64,000 nt of DNA from Pararhizobium sp. IMCC3301 (GTDB taxonomy: Bacteria; Pseudomonadota; Alphaproteobacteria; Rhizobiales; GCA-2746425). The DNA is taken from contig NZ_CP132336.1 of NCBI RefSeq assembly GCF_030758315.1, forward strand, positions 62,001-126,000. The letters are read 5' to 3'. Position numbers and translations under genes: made by a program. The notes under the pieces are model-generated. The model worked only from the letters and a program-made list of their open reading frames with translations. It was not told where the DNA came from and ran no database searches. Shown here piece by piece: positions 25,369-35,548 of the stretch (the stretch's first letter is position 1; each line of letters begins with the position of its first letter).

Positions 25369-26727
25369 ATGAACACCATGTTTGATATCCCTGAAGGCAA
25401 TTTTCGCGGCCATGATCGGCAGAGTGTCTGGCAACAGGAACCCGATCCGGAATTGACCGAAGTCGGACCCGGCACGCCTTGCGGCGAATATATGCGCCGC
25501 TTCTGGATGCCCGTTGCGATGACTGATCAGATTGGCGATCTGCCCTACCGGATACGGGTGCTGGGCGAGGATCTGGTGCTGTTTCGTGAAAAGAAAGAGG
25601 GCAAGCTTGGCCTGACGCATCTGCATTGCGCGCATCGCAATATGAGTCTTGAATTCGGGATCGTCGAGGAAGGCGGCATACGCTGTTCCTATCATGGCTG
25701 GAAATATGGCCTCGACGGCACAGTTCTGGAAACGCCGTGCGAGCCTCCGGCATCCCAGGTCAGGAAAAAAGCCTGCCTTGGTGCCTATCCGGTGATCGAA
25801 TTCAAAGGGATCGCCTTCGCCTATCTTGGCCCGAAGGACACAATGCCGCCATTTCCGGTGATGGATACTTTTGACGAGGCGGGCGATGACATGCTGCCTT
25901 CGCTGATCAAATCGCCCTGTAACTGGCTGCAGGTGATGGAGAACGCCTGGGACCCCTTTCATGTGGTGTATCTTCACACGCTGGCAGTGCGCAGCCAGTT
26001 CATCGACGCCTTTGCCGAAATGCCGATGATCGAATTCCACGAGGGCAAATTCGGTGATTTCTACACCAATGTGCGCCGCGTCGGAGACATTGTGTGGCTG
26101 CGCATTCATGACCACATGATGCCGGGCTTCACCCAGAACGGGGCGCATTTCCCGGTGCCGGACACGCCGCGTTACTTTGGCCGGTGTGGCCTCAGCCGCT
26201 GGGTCGTGCCTATTGATGACACCAACACCATGGTGGTGACCTGGCGGCATTTTCGCGAAGGAGACGATCCGCGCGGGCTGACCGATAAATCCAAGGTTGG
26301 TTATGGCAAGACCGACTTTTACGGCCAGGACCCGGACCGCTCTTACGAACAGCGTCAGCGCGATCCCGGCGACTATGACGCCTGGGTCAGCCAGGGACCG
26401 AAAAATATCCATGCCCGCGAAAACCTCTGCTTTACCGATCGCGGGGTGGCCAAGGTGCGGCGCATGCTACGCCGCAACATCCGCTCACTCGCCGAGGGCA
26501 ATTCCGTGCCCCATCCGACGGACTTCTATGGCGGTGTATTGCCAACCTATGCCGGCGATACGATGCTGCGCATTGCGGTGCCGGAGGGACGCGACGACGC
26601 CGCAATCTTGAAGGAAATTTCGTTCAAGGTCGCCGACATCCTGCGCGCCGGGGACGACAAGACAGGTGCGCACCGCAATCAGTTCATCAAGGACGCCTTG
26701 AAACAATATGAGGCAAGCTGGGCATGA
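25369..26727 (+). CDS. Rieske aromatic ring-hydroxylating oxygenase, large subunit (phthalate dioxygenase-like)
   Basis: 452 residues, the oxygenase component of the three-component system completed by the ferredoxin at 30511 and reductase at 30925. Rieske ligands: LHCAHRNMSLEFG (Cys-x-His) and IRCSYHGWKYGLDG (Cys-x2-His), about residues 86-108. Mononuclear iron site: NAWDPFHVVYLHTLA near residue 200. The long C-terminal domain, with the GFTQNGAHFPVPDTPRYFGR stretch, resembles phthalate 4,5-dioxygenase-type alpha-only oxygenases. The substrate is unknown. The next gene overlaps by 4 bp, so translation is coupled. The 411-codon frame on the opposite strand is a shadow. Confidence 0.92.
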   Translation: MNTMFDIPEGNFRGHDRQSVWQQEPDPELTEVGPGTPCGEYMRRFWMPVAMTDQIGDLPYRIRVLGEDLVLFREKKEGKLGLTHLHCAHRNMSLEFGIVEEGGIRCSYHGWKYGLDGTVLETPCEPPASQVRKKACLGAYPVIEFKGIAFAYLGPKDTMPPFPVMDTFDEAGDDMLPSLIKSPCNWLQVMENAWDPFHVVYLHTLAVRSQFIDAFAEMPMIEFHEGKFGDFYTNVRRVGDIVWLRIHDHMMPGFTQNGAHFPVPDTPRYFGRCGLSRWVVPIDDTNTMVVTWRHFREGDDPRGLTDKSKVGYGKTDFYGQDPDRSYEQRQRDPGDYDAWVSQGPKNIHARENLCFTDRGVAKVRRMLRRNIRSLAEGNSVPHPTDFYGGVLPTYAGDTMLRIAVPEGRDDAAILKEISFKVADILRAGDDKTGAHRNQFIKDALKQYEASWA

Positions 26728-27368
26728 CACGTATCGCGATCAATCCCGGCCGTGTCGACTGGTCGGGTGAAAACCCCGGCATCTATCTGAAGCACAATGC
26801 AGGTGACGCGTCCTATTCCACGCTCGCCGTGTTCTTTCGCGTCGTGCTGTCGCCCTATGGGCGCGGCCATGCGGCCATCGTTCTTGGCGCGCCCGAGATG
26901 GCGAAGGGCTGGCCGGAGGTGCCCAATCTGATCATGACTGACAACCAGCGTATGATGCGCTGGATCGTCGATGGCTGGGTGGCGAAGATGCCTACTTTTC
27001 GCGGCAAGGATGGACTGGGTGCGATGACATGGCTGGATTGCGACTCTGTTGAAAAGCGCCCGGGCGATCTGAAATCACGCTACAGCGAAACTCTGCGTGG
27101 TTCAGGTGTGACGCTGGAGATGGTCTGGCGCGATCTGGGGCCGCCATTGCCGGTCGAAGTGACGCAACAGAATTCGGCCACCCGGGAGCACGAGATGTAT
27201 TCGGTGTTTCTGGAGGCGCGGGAAGCACAGGTCATTTTGAACGGCACGCCACTTGCGGGCGTGGTAGCCGAGCGGCAATTCTTCGGCCGCACCATGAGCA
27301 CTGCATTTCTGGCGTTTTCCGAAACCTGGGTCACCCCGCCGCCCGCATCACGACAGGGAGGTGCATGA
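26724..27368 (+). CDS. Unrecognised protein, first of a tandem paralogous pair
   Basis: 214 residues, no family recognised. It shares with the next gene a start region around [RG][IV]VDW[ST]GENPGI, an [SA]LALFFRV-like strand, an NLIMTDN/NVMLTDN motif, YSETLRGSGVTLEMVW against YTETVSGEGVTVELVW, and a final FSETWV/ITPP. No signal peptide or membrane segment is seen, so it is probably cytoplasmic. It is coupled by 4-bp overlaps to the Rieske oxygenase before it and the paralogue after it. It could be a small subunit or an enzyme acting on the oxygenase product. It does not look like the SnoaL-fold beta subunits of dioxygenases. Confidence 0.85.
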   Translation: MTRIAINPGRVDWSGENPGIYLKHNAGDASYSTLAVFFRVVLSPYGRGHAAIVLGAPEMAKGWPEVPNLIMTDNQRMMRWIVDGWVAKMPTFRGKDGLGAMTWLDCDSVEKRPGDLKSRYSETLRGSGVTLEMVWRDLGPPLPVEVTQQNSATREHEMYSVFLEAREAQVILNGTPLAGVVAERQFFGRTMSTAFLAFSETWVTPPPASRQGGA

Positions 27369-27994
27369 TGCCACTCACGCAACCCGTCACCCCCGGAATC
27401 GTCGACTGGACCGGCGAAAATCCCGGCATTCTTTTGAAAGACGAGCGCGGCAATTTTTCGTCCATGGCGTTGTTTTTCCGCGTCGCCTGGTCGCCTGTGG
27501 GGCAGGGCCAGGTTCTATTGCTCTATGGCACACCGGGGGAGGTCAACGGCACGCACGCGGCCCCAAATGTGATGCTGACCGACAACATGCCGCTGGCCGC
27601 TTTCCTGAAGCAAAGCTTCATCGGCAAACTGGCCGCCTTTCGCGCAGCGCCGGCGTTTGATTCACTGCCGGTGAAGCTGGCAAAGACGGTGCGCAGCACC
27701 GGCGACCCGATGGGGCATCGCTACACCGAAACTGTCTCGGGCGAGGGGGTGACAGTCGAACTGGTCTGGGAGGGTCTGGAGCCGCCCAAAGCGCTTGAAT
27801 TGACGCCCGATCAGGTCGGCACCGGTGCACATACCATGTTCACCCTTCTGGTTCCGGCCCGCGATGCGCAGATCATCGTCAACGGACAGCGGCTGCCCGG
27901 TGCCGTTGGCGAAAGGGTGCAGGCCGGATTTAAAACCACAACGGCGTTTCTCTATTTTTCGGAAACCTGGATCATTCCACCGGAGGCGACATGA
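27365..27994 (+). CDS. Unrecognised protein, second of a tandem paralogous pair
   Basis: 209 residues, clearly homologous along its whole length to the preceding protein, with about one third of positions matching by eye. Shared motifs include VDWTGENPGILLKD, ALFFRVAWSPVGQG, NVMLTDNMPLAAFL, GHRYTETVSGEGVTVELVWE and TAFLYFSETWIIPP. The pair probably arose by duplication and may form a heterodimer. It overlaps both neighbours by 4 bp within the Rieske/DUF1116/amidase operon. No catalytic motif is recognised and the function is unknown. Confidence 0.85.
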   Translation: MMPLTQPVTPGIVDWTGENPGILLKDERGNFSSMALFFRVAWSPVGQGQVLLLYGTPGEVNGTHAAPNVMLTDNMPLAAFLKQSFIGKLAAFRAAPAFDSLPVKLAKTVRSTGDPMGHRYTETVSGEGVTVELVWEGLEPPKALELTPDQVGTGAHTMFTLLVPARDAQIIVNGQRLPGAVGERVQAGFKTTTAFLYFSETWIIPPEAT

Positions 27995-29180
27995 TACTTC
28001 ATCCCGCCGACCGGCTCGCCTTTGATCGCGCGATGGTAACCCAACCGGTCTGGAACCGGTTCAACACTGCCGCCGAGGCGCTGGACTTGCCGCAGAACGT
28101 CCTGCTGCATGCCGGACCGGCCTTTTCCGCGCCGGATCTGATCACCGCTCCCATTCTCAATTCATCCTGTGTCGCCGCTGTCTATGAGGGCATCGCAAAA
28201 GATTTTGATCAGGCCGAAGCCATGATCATGGCTGGCGAGATCGAGCTGAAATCCGCTCAGGATCATGATGTTGTCACGCCGCTGGCCGCTGTCGTCAGCG
28301 CCTCGATGCCGCTGCATACGGTCTATGATGCCTGGCGCGGACTGCAGCGGGTTTATGCTCCCATCAACGCCGGATCGCGGCCTGCAATGCGGCTTGGGCT
28401 GCGTTCGGAGGCGGTGCTCCAACATATCCGCTGGCTCAACACACGCTTTCTCGATGTGTTGCAAAACGGCATGGCTGAAGGCATCGCGCTGGTTCCTCTT
28501 GCGGTGTGCGGTCTGCTGGGCGGCGATGATTGCCATGGCCGCACCCAGGTTGCCACCAGTGCACTGATCGCCGAACTGAAGGATCGTACAAAGGGCGCAA
28601 TTTCTGACGAGAACGCGCTGGAATTCATGGCCAACTCTCCATCGCTGTTCCTCAATCTGTGGATGGCGGCAACGAAGTGCATGATGAAACTGGCGGAAGG
28701 CATCGAAGGGTCAAGCTTTGTCACCGCTGCCGGTGGCAACGGGCGAGATGCGGGAATTCAGATATCCGGGCTGCCGGGCCGCTGGTTTACCGTTCCTGCA
28801 GAGCCGCCGAAGGGAAAATTCGAGATCGATCTGCCGAAAGGACGCGCGCTGGGTGCAATCGGCGACAGTGCCGTGGTCGAAGCCTTCGGCCTTGGCGCCA
28901 TGGCCATTGATCTCAGCCCGGCACAACAGACCGCGCTTGGTAACTATCTGCCCGGCGACAGCGAGGCGCGCACAACCGGTCTGTCGGTTGGCACTCACCC
29001 CTATTTCCGATCACTTCAGCTGCGCCTGGGAAGCACCGCGCGAGGCGCTGTGGCGGCCGGCGCCGGTCCGGTTGTCGGACTTGGCATTCTCGACCGGCTG
29101 GGAATCGCCGGACGGCTTGGCGGCGGGATCTATGACATGCCGGTGACGCCGTTTGCACAGGCCATGAAGGCGCTAGAAGG

Positions 29181-29184
<4 letters not shown>
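27991..29184 (+). CDS. DUF1116 (YahG/YlbE-like) protein
   Basis: 397 residues. The match to DUF1116 is by motif order: LLHAGPAF, then HDVVTPLAAVVSASMPLHTV, GDDCHGRTQVATS, GGNGRDAGIQISGLPGRWFT with VPA following. E. coli YlbE (AllG) of this family is reported as part of oxamate carbamoyltransferase together with FdrA and YlbF; YahG is its paralogue. No FdrA or YlbF homologue is in this window, so it may work in a different complex. The start overlaps the upstream paralogue by 4 bp, and its end overlaps the amidase gene by 4 bp. A part in breaking down a nitrogen-containing compound is likely from context. Confidence 0.82.
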
Positions 29185-30834
<1,650 letters not shown>

Positions 30835-30924
30835 AATGGTCAAATCGGTGCCGGATCATGACGCGGCATGGCGTGACCACCAGCGACGGGCTACACACGA
30901 TCAGAAACCATAAGGAATTTTGCC

Positions 30925-32130
30925 ATGAATGGTATTGTCATCGTTGGTGCTGGTCAGACGGGAGCGTCACTCGCGGCGAAGCTGAGAACGCTTGGCTATA
31001 ACGACAATATCACCATGATTGGCGAGGAGCCGGTGCCGCCCTACCAGCGTCCGCCGCTCTCGAAAGGCTATCTTCTCGGCGAAATGGCGCTTGAACGGAT
31101 CTATCTGCGGGGCCCCTCGTTCTGGGAGGATCAGAAGGTTAACTTGCGTCTCGGCGCGGCAGCCACTGCAATCGACCGCACCGCGAAATCCGTTCGTGTC
31201 GGCGGCCAGAGCATTCCCTACGGCCAGCTCGCGCTGGCCACCGGCTCGCGCCCGCGCCGCCTGCCGGCAGCGATCGGCGGCGATCTGACCGGTATCTATA
31301 CCGTGCGTACGCTTGCCGATGTTGACGCCATGGCGCCGGACTTCGTGAAAGGCCGCCGGCTCCTCGTCATTGGCGGCGGCTATATTGGGCTGGAAGCGGC
31401 GGCAGTGGGCGCGAAGCTGGGGCTTCAGGTCACCCTGATCGAAATGGCGCCGCGCATCCTGCAGCGGGTGGCCGCGCCCGAGACTTCGGATTATTTCCGC
31501 AAGCTCCATACCGAGCATGGTGTGACGATCCTTGAAAATACCGGTGTCGACCGGCTGACCGGCAAGGGCCGGGTCGCGGGCGCGGTACTCTCGGACGGCA
31601 GCGAGATTGCGGTCGATTTCGTCATTGTCGGCGTCGGCATCACACCGCTGACGCTGCTCGCCGAGGAGGCCGGGCTGGACATCGACAACGGTATCCGCAC
31701 CGACGAATTCGGCCGTACTTCGGACCCGGATATCTGGGCTGCCGGCGACTGCGCTTCGTTTCCCTACAAGGGCGGGCGGGTCCGGCTGGAAAGCGTCGGC
31801 AACGCCATAGGGCAGGCAGAAGTGGTGGCTGAAAACATGCTTGGCGCTGGCAAGTCATACGAGGCAAAGCCATGGTTCTGGTCCGACCAGTACGACGTCA
31901 AACTGCAGATCGCCGGGCTCAACACCGGCTACGACCAAATCGTCACAAGGGGCGGGGGCGATGCGGTCAGCTTCTGGTATTACGCCGCCGAGAAGCTTCT
32001 GGCCGTCGACGCCATGAACGACGCCCGCGCCTACATGATCGGCAAACGGCTGATCGAGATGGGCAGGTCCCCGGACCCGGCAATGATCGCCGATCCGGCA
32101 GCTGACCTGCGCATATTGTTGAAAACATGA
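30925..32130 (+). CDS. NAD(P)H:ferredoxin reductase, putidaredoxin/rhodocoxin reductase type
   Basis: 401 residues. FAD motif GIVIVGAGQTGASLAAKLR at the start, PPYQRPPLSKGYL, the NAD motif LLVIGGGYIGLEAAAVGAKL near residue 150, and IWAAGDCASFPYKG. It moves electrons from NAD(P)H to the ferredoxin encoded just upstream. A GGAA lies before the ATG in the 90-bp gap after the ferredoxin gene. It is the last chromosomal gene before the integrated element, 129 bp away from attL. Confidence 0.95.
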   Translation: MNGIVIVGAGQTGASLAAKLRTLGYNDNITMIGEEPVPPYQRPPLSKGYLLGEMALERIYLRGPSFWEDQKVNLRLGAAATAIDRTAKSVRVGGQSIPYGQLALATGSRPRRLPAAIGGDLTGIYTVRTLADVDAMAPDFVKGRRLLVIGGGYIGLEAAAVGAKLGLQVTLIEMAPRILQRVAAPETSDYFRKLHTEHGVTILENTGVDRLTGKGRVAGAVLSDGSEIAVDFVIVGVGITPLTLLAEEAGLDIDNGIRTDEFGRTSDPDIWAAGDCASFPYKGGRVRLESVGNAIGQAEVVAENMLGAGKSYEAKPWFWSDQYDVKLQIAGLNTGYDQIVTRGGGDAVSFWYYAAEKLLAVDAMNDARAYMIGKRLIEMGRSPDPAMIADPAADLRILLKT

Positions 32131-32259
32131 GGAACGTTAAGACAACACCGTGTGAGGCGTATCCGCAAGCACCGAGAAGGATCGACAACTCGTTCAGTAC
32201 GAAATCGTCACCCATGTCTCGGGTCGCTCAACCTATGTCTCCGGGTCGGACAACGAGAA

Positions 32260-32276
32260 AAATGGCGGATGGGGTG
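32260..32276. repeat. attL, 17-bp copy of the tRNA-Ser 3' end
   Basis: AAATGGCGGATGGGGTG, identical to 44613-44629. No other tRNA sequence is present here, as expected for the distal junction of an element inserted in a tRNA 3' end. Confidence 0.9.
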
Positions 32277-32349
32277 TCCGCTTACCCGATAGGGCAGTCA
32301 GTAATTACACAATAAAATCAATAACATATAAATTTCATGCTTTGCAAAA

Positions 32350-32393
32350 TGTGCAGCACTGTGTGCAGCAAATTCTAAACTTCGCGTTTAGAA
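32350..32393. promoter_or_regulatory. Candidate integrase arm sites and a hairpin near attL
   Basis: TGTGCAGCA occurs at 32350-32358 and 32362-32370 (12-bp period). The same 9-mer recurs near the other end at 44516-44524. Just inside is a perfect dyad: TTCTAAAC (32373-32380), TTCGC, GTTTAGAA (32386-32393). Placement about 75-95 bp inside each att suggests arm-type binding sites for the integrase; the hairpin may be a terminator or operator. Confidence 0.5.
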
Positions 32394-32420
32394 CCAAGCC
32401 CCCACAAGTCAAAAAGAGAA

Positions 32421-32460
32421 CGCCGCTCGGACTAGGAATCCGAACGGCGCTTGTCTCGTT
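32421..32460. terminator. Strong hairpin upstream of the primase gene
   Basis: CGCCGCTCGGA (32421-32431) pairs with TCCGAACGGCG (32439-32449) with one mismatch and a 7-base loop. A T-rich run follows on the plus strand, and an A-rich run precedes it, so it could end transcription in both directions. It may protect the element from chromosomal readthrough or act as an attenuator for the primase gene. Confidence 0.55.
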
Positions 32461-32501
32461 TCGCAATGACACCTGGACACCCCAATTTAAGGAAAAACAA
32501 G

Positions 32502-34805
32502 ATGCACCAGACCTCAAAAACCTACCACAAAACAAGCGTCTCTGACAAGCCTTCGCTTCCTTTGAGCGATCTAGCCGACGCCCTGATCTGGGTCGCGTGG
32601 CGCGAAACCAATGAGGGCCGAAAGCTGCCCGTTAATCCTGCGACAGGACGCGCGGCTAAATCGGATGATCCCGATTCTTGGGGAACCCGAAAGGCTGCCT
32701 ATAAGCGCACACAGAACAGCCGTTGGAAGCGCGAGAAAACAGGCCAGGTGGGTGTCGGTGTCATGTTCGGCCCGCTCGCCCAGGAGGAAGGTTGGCGGCT
32801 TTGCGGCGTCGATCTGGATGGCTGCCGTGATCCTGACACTTGCGACCTGGAGCCGTGGGCCGAAGTCGTGGTGGACCGCTTTGCCAGCTTCACCGAAACT
32901 TCTCCCAGCGGGACAGGTGTCCACATTCTGTTCCTTGCCAGCGAGTCCGACTTTGCGAAGCTGCGGGACAGCGGCCTGGTCACGGATAAGGGCGGCGCGG
33001 AGTTCTCCCTGGGCGATCACACCGAAATCGCGCTGTTCATGGGTGGCCGCTATTTCACCGTTACCGAAGATTTAATCAGGGAGGAATCGGCGATCCGTGC
33101 TGTTCCGCTCAAGACCTTGCGCTGGCTTGTCCGGGACCACGGCCCCGCGTTCAAGCGGGGCGCGGGCAAAGCTGCCACTGCGGGTAGTGGCGATGATTCC
33201 GGGTCCGGCCTTGGCTTCAAGTTCCTGTGTGACCGATTCCGCGAAGGCTTTGACGAAGACGAAGCCCGCGCCGCCATTGGCGAAGATGCTGGGGACGCGG
33301 GAGCCTGGTGGCAGCGCGCAGGGGACAGGCAACAGGACAGGACCGTCCAGAACGCGCGCAAGCGGATCACCGGGGAAGGCGCGGAGATTATCGACTTGTT
33401 TGACGATCTGGACGACCCGGATGTGGAAGCCGCCTATATCCTTGGAGTCGAACCAGACACGGACTCGGATTTTGAACTAGACGAAGACGGTGTGATCCGG
33501 GCGTTCACGGCAGCCCACAAGGACGAACTGCGGTTCGATCATGCGGCGGGGTCTTGGTTCCGGTTCGACGGCAATTCCTGGCGGCGTGAGGAGACGAAGC
33601 TGGCCCACCACTACGCCCGCAAGCTGGCAACGGACATGGCCGACGACGATCCAAAGGCCAAGGCGCTGCGCAAGGTCAGCGTATGGGAAGCGATTGAACG
33701 GGGCGCGCGCACGGTGCGCGAGTTCGTGGCAACAGCGGCGGACTGGAACCGCGACCCGTGGCTATTGGGGACGCCCAGGGGGACGGTTGATCTGCGGACG
33801 GGCAGCCTGTCACCCGGACGCCCAGACGATCACATATCGCGCCTGACTGCCGTCGCACCGATCCCGCTGGAAAGGTTCGACGCGGAGCGTGATTGCCCGC
33901 GTTGGCTGGCCTTCCTGGACGAAGCCCTGGACGGCGACGCCGAAGCGATCCGTTTCCTTCGCATGTGGGGTGGCTATTCTTTGTCAGGCGAGACCAAGGA
34001 ACACGCGCTGGTGTTCGTCTACGGCCCAGGCGGTTCCGGCAAATCGACGGCGATCAACACCGTTGCCGACATCCTGGGCGAATATGCGATCAACGTGGCG
34101 ACCTCGACTTTGACGGCAGCAAGGCACGATGCACACCCGGAAGAAATTGCCCGTCTTGATGGCGCGCGGTTGGCCTGGGCCTCGGAGACTGAGAAGGGGC
34201 GGGCCTGGGCAGAAAACCGGATCAAGTCGCTGACGGGCGGGGACAAGATTACGGCGCGATTCATGCGCCAGAACTCTTTCGAATTTACGCCACAAATGAA
34301 GCTGGTGATCGTGGGTAACAATGCCCCGACGCTGACCAGCGTAGACGAAGCCGTGAAGCGGCGGTTCATCATTCTGCCGTTCGACCATCCCCCCAAATCA
34401 AAGGACACGAATCTGCCTGCCAAACTTCGCGAGGAGTGGCCAGGAATCCTGTCATGGATGATCGAAGGGTGTCTGGACTGGCAGGCTCATGGGCTGGTTC
34501 GTCCGGCGGTCGCGGAGCGCGCAACAGAAGCCTACTTCGCAGAACAGGACATTTTCGCCCAGTGGATTGAGGATTGCTGCACCACAGGGAAGCATGAAGC
34601 GGACACGACAGGGAATCTCTGGGATTCCTGGAGCGCCTACGCCTATGAGAATGGCGAAGCCCCCGGAACACGGAAGCGCAGTTTTCCAGAGACACTTTCG
34701 CAGCGCGGATTTGAGGCGATCAAGAACACTAACAGCATTCGGGGTCGAGGCTATCGCGGAATCCGTGTGGCCGTGGGACAAGTGGGTGATTTCGATGTTC
34801 TGTAA
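32502..34805 (+). CDS. P4/D5-type primase-helicase
   Basis: 767 residues from the ATG at 32502, preceded by AAGGA; the open frame starts further left. N-terminal bifunctional primase-polymerase-like domain: GVGVMFGPLAQEEGWRLCGV leading to the acidic VDLDGC, then FTETSPSGTGVHIL, the usual metal and catalytic region. The C-terminal half is an SF3 helicase of the D5/P4 family, with Walker A GPGGSGKST near residue 510, then VIVGNNAPTLTSVDEAVKRR. It would start and drive replication of the excised element. It is the leading rightward gene and is followed by the 248-bp repeat-bearing gap and the terminase genes. Satellites such as P4 and the PICIs carry related proteins. Confidence 0.9.
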   Translation: MHQTSKTYHKTSVSDKPSLPLSDLADALIWVAWRETNEGRKLPVNPATGRAAKSDDPDSWGTRKAAYKRTQNSRWKREKTGQVGVGVMFGPLAQEEGWRLCGVDLDGCRDPDTCDLEPWAEVVVDRFASFTETSPSGTGVHILFLASESDFAKLRDSGLVTDKGGAEFSLGDHTEIALFMGGRYFTVTEDLIREESAIRAVPLKTLRWLVRDHGPAFKRGAGKAATAGSGDDSGSGLGFKFLCDRFREGFDEDEARAAIGEDAGDAGAWWQRAGDRQQDRTVQNARKRITGEGAEIIDLFDDLDDPDVEAAYILGVEPDTDSDFELDEDGVIRAFTAAHKDELRFDHAAGSWFRFDGNSWRREETKLAHHYARKLATDMADDDPKAKALRKVSVWEAIERGARTVREFVATAADWNRDPWLLGTPRGTVDLRTGSLSPGRPDDHISRLTAVAPIPLERFDAERDCPRWLAFLDEALDGDAEAIRFLRMWGGYSLSGETKEHALVFVYGPGGSGKSTAINTVADILGEYAINVATSTLTAARHDAHPEEIARLDGARLAWASETEKGRAWAENRIKSLTGGDKITARFMRQNSFEFTPQMKLVIVGNNAPTLTSVDEAVKRRFIILPFDHPPKSKDTNLPAKLREEWPGILSWMIEGCLDWQAHGLVRPAVAERATEAYFAEQDIFAQWIEDCCTTGKHEADTTGNLWDSWSAYAYENGEAPGTRKRSFPETLSQRGFEAIKNTNSIRGRGYRGIRVAVGQVGDFDVL

Positions 34806-34929
34806 GTCATTGATTTCTTTGAGTTGGGACAAGTGGGACAAGTCTCCGCTTATATCGCCCTACGCGCGCGAGGCTAAGGGTTTCCCATCTCTAGGGGCTT
34901 ATATGGAAGACATGTCCCACTTGTCCCAA
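34773..34929. repeat. GGGACAAGT repeats with a perfect 17-bp inverted repeat; candidate origin or packaging site
   Basis: GGGACAAGT occurs at 34775-34783 (inside the primase end), 34826-34834 and 34835-34843, and inverted (ACTTGTCCC) at 34919-34927. TTGGGACAAGTGGGACA (34824-34840) and TGTCCCACTTGTCCCAA (34913-34929) are perfect inverted copies 72 bp apart. No gene occupies 34806-35053. The place, between the replication gene and the small terminase gene, fits iterons of a replication origin or binding sites of the small terminase at a cos/pac site. Confidence 0.75.
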
Positions 34930-35053
34930 GGGTCCTTCCCCGTCTGCTCGAATCGGGGGGAGCGCGGAGCCCCGGGAATCCACTCACAACAGAAAAATTC
35001 AAATCAGAAACCCGTTCTGGAGTTTCCAGAAATCCTGGAAAGGGAATGCCGCC

Positions 35054-35548
35054 ATGCAAGCATATGATGACGACATAGAAGCAATCCTTGGCGGTTCCCC
35101 TCTGGGCGATACTGTGACCGCTGCCGAATTGGGGTCCTGGCTTGGCCTGTCTGCAAATCGGGTGAATGCCTTGGCGCGGGACGGTGCGATCTCCCGTGAC
35201 GACCAAAAACGCTTCGATCTGAAACCCGCAATCCGTGCCTATGCCAAACACATGCGCGATGGTCAGACGGGCCGTCTTGCCAGCAATCCTGATCTGGCAG
35301 CCCAGAAGCTACGGCTGGCCCAGGAACAGGCGGACAAGCTGGCAATCGCCAATGCCAGGACGCGGGGCGAGATGCTGGACGCAAAACAGGTGGCGGCCAC
35401 CTGGGCGGGCATCCTGACCGACCTACGGGCGGCGGTGCTGGCTATCCCCCAGCGGGTGGCTGGACGCTGCGCTCTTGATCGCGCCACGACCCAAGTCCTG
35501 GACGAAGAAATCCGCGCTAGCCTGGAGGCTATTGCAGATGAAACATGA
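35054..35548 (+). CDS. Phage terminase small subunit (Nu1-like)
   Basis: 164 residues. An N-terminal helix-turn-helix (VTAAELGSWLGLSANRVNAL, then RDGAISRDDQKRFDLKPAIR) is followed by a long helical part (NPDLAAQKLRLAQEQADKLA), the layout of lambda gpNu1-type small terminases. It should bind the packaging site and hand DNA to the large subunit, whose gene overlaps its end by 11 bp. AGGGAATGCCGCC precedes the ATG. It follows the repeat-bearing gap, the expected place for its target site. Confidence 0.85.
   Translation: MQAYDDDIEAILGGSPLGDTVTAAELGSWLGLSANRVNALARDGAISRDDQKRFDLKPAIRAYAKHMRDGQTGRLASNPDLAAQKLRLAQEQADKLAIANARTRGEMLDAKQVAATWAGILTDLRAAVLAIPQRVAGRCALDRATTQVLDEEIRASLEAIADET

Noticed and set aside
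25177-26412. 411-codon frame on the minus strand
   Set aside because: Opposite the Rieske oxygenase gene and without family resemblance.
32200-32255. Imperfect direct repeat around ATGTCTC-GGGTCG left of attL
   Set aside because: Only two short, imperfect copies with no clear context; probably chance.
34489-35067. 192-codon plus-strand frame overlapping the primase end and the repeat region
   Set aside because: Out of frame with the primase, no ribosome binding site, and it crosses the repeat array; not supported as a gene.
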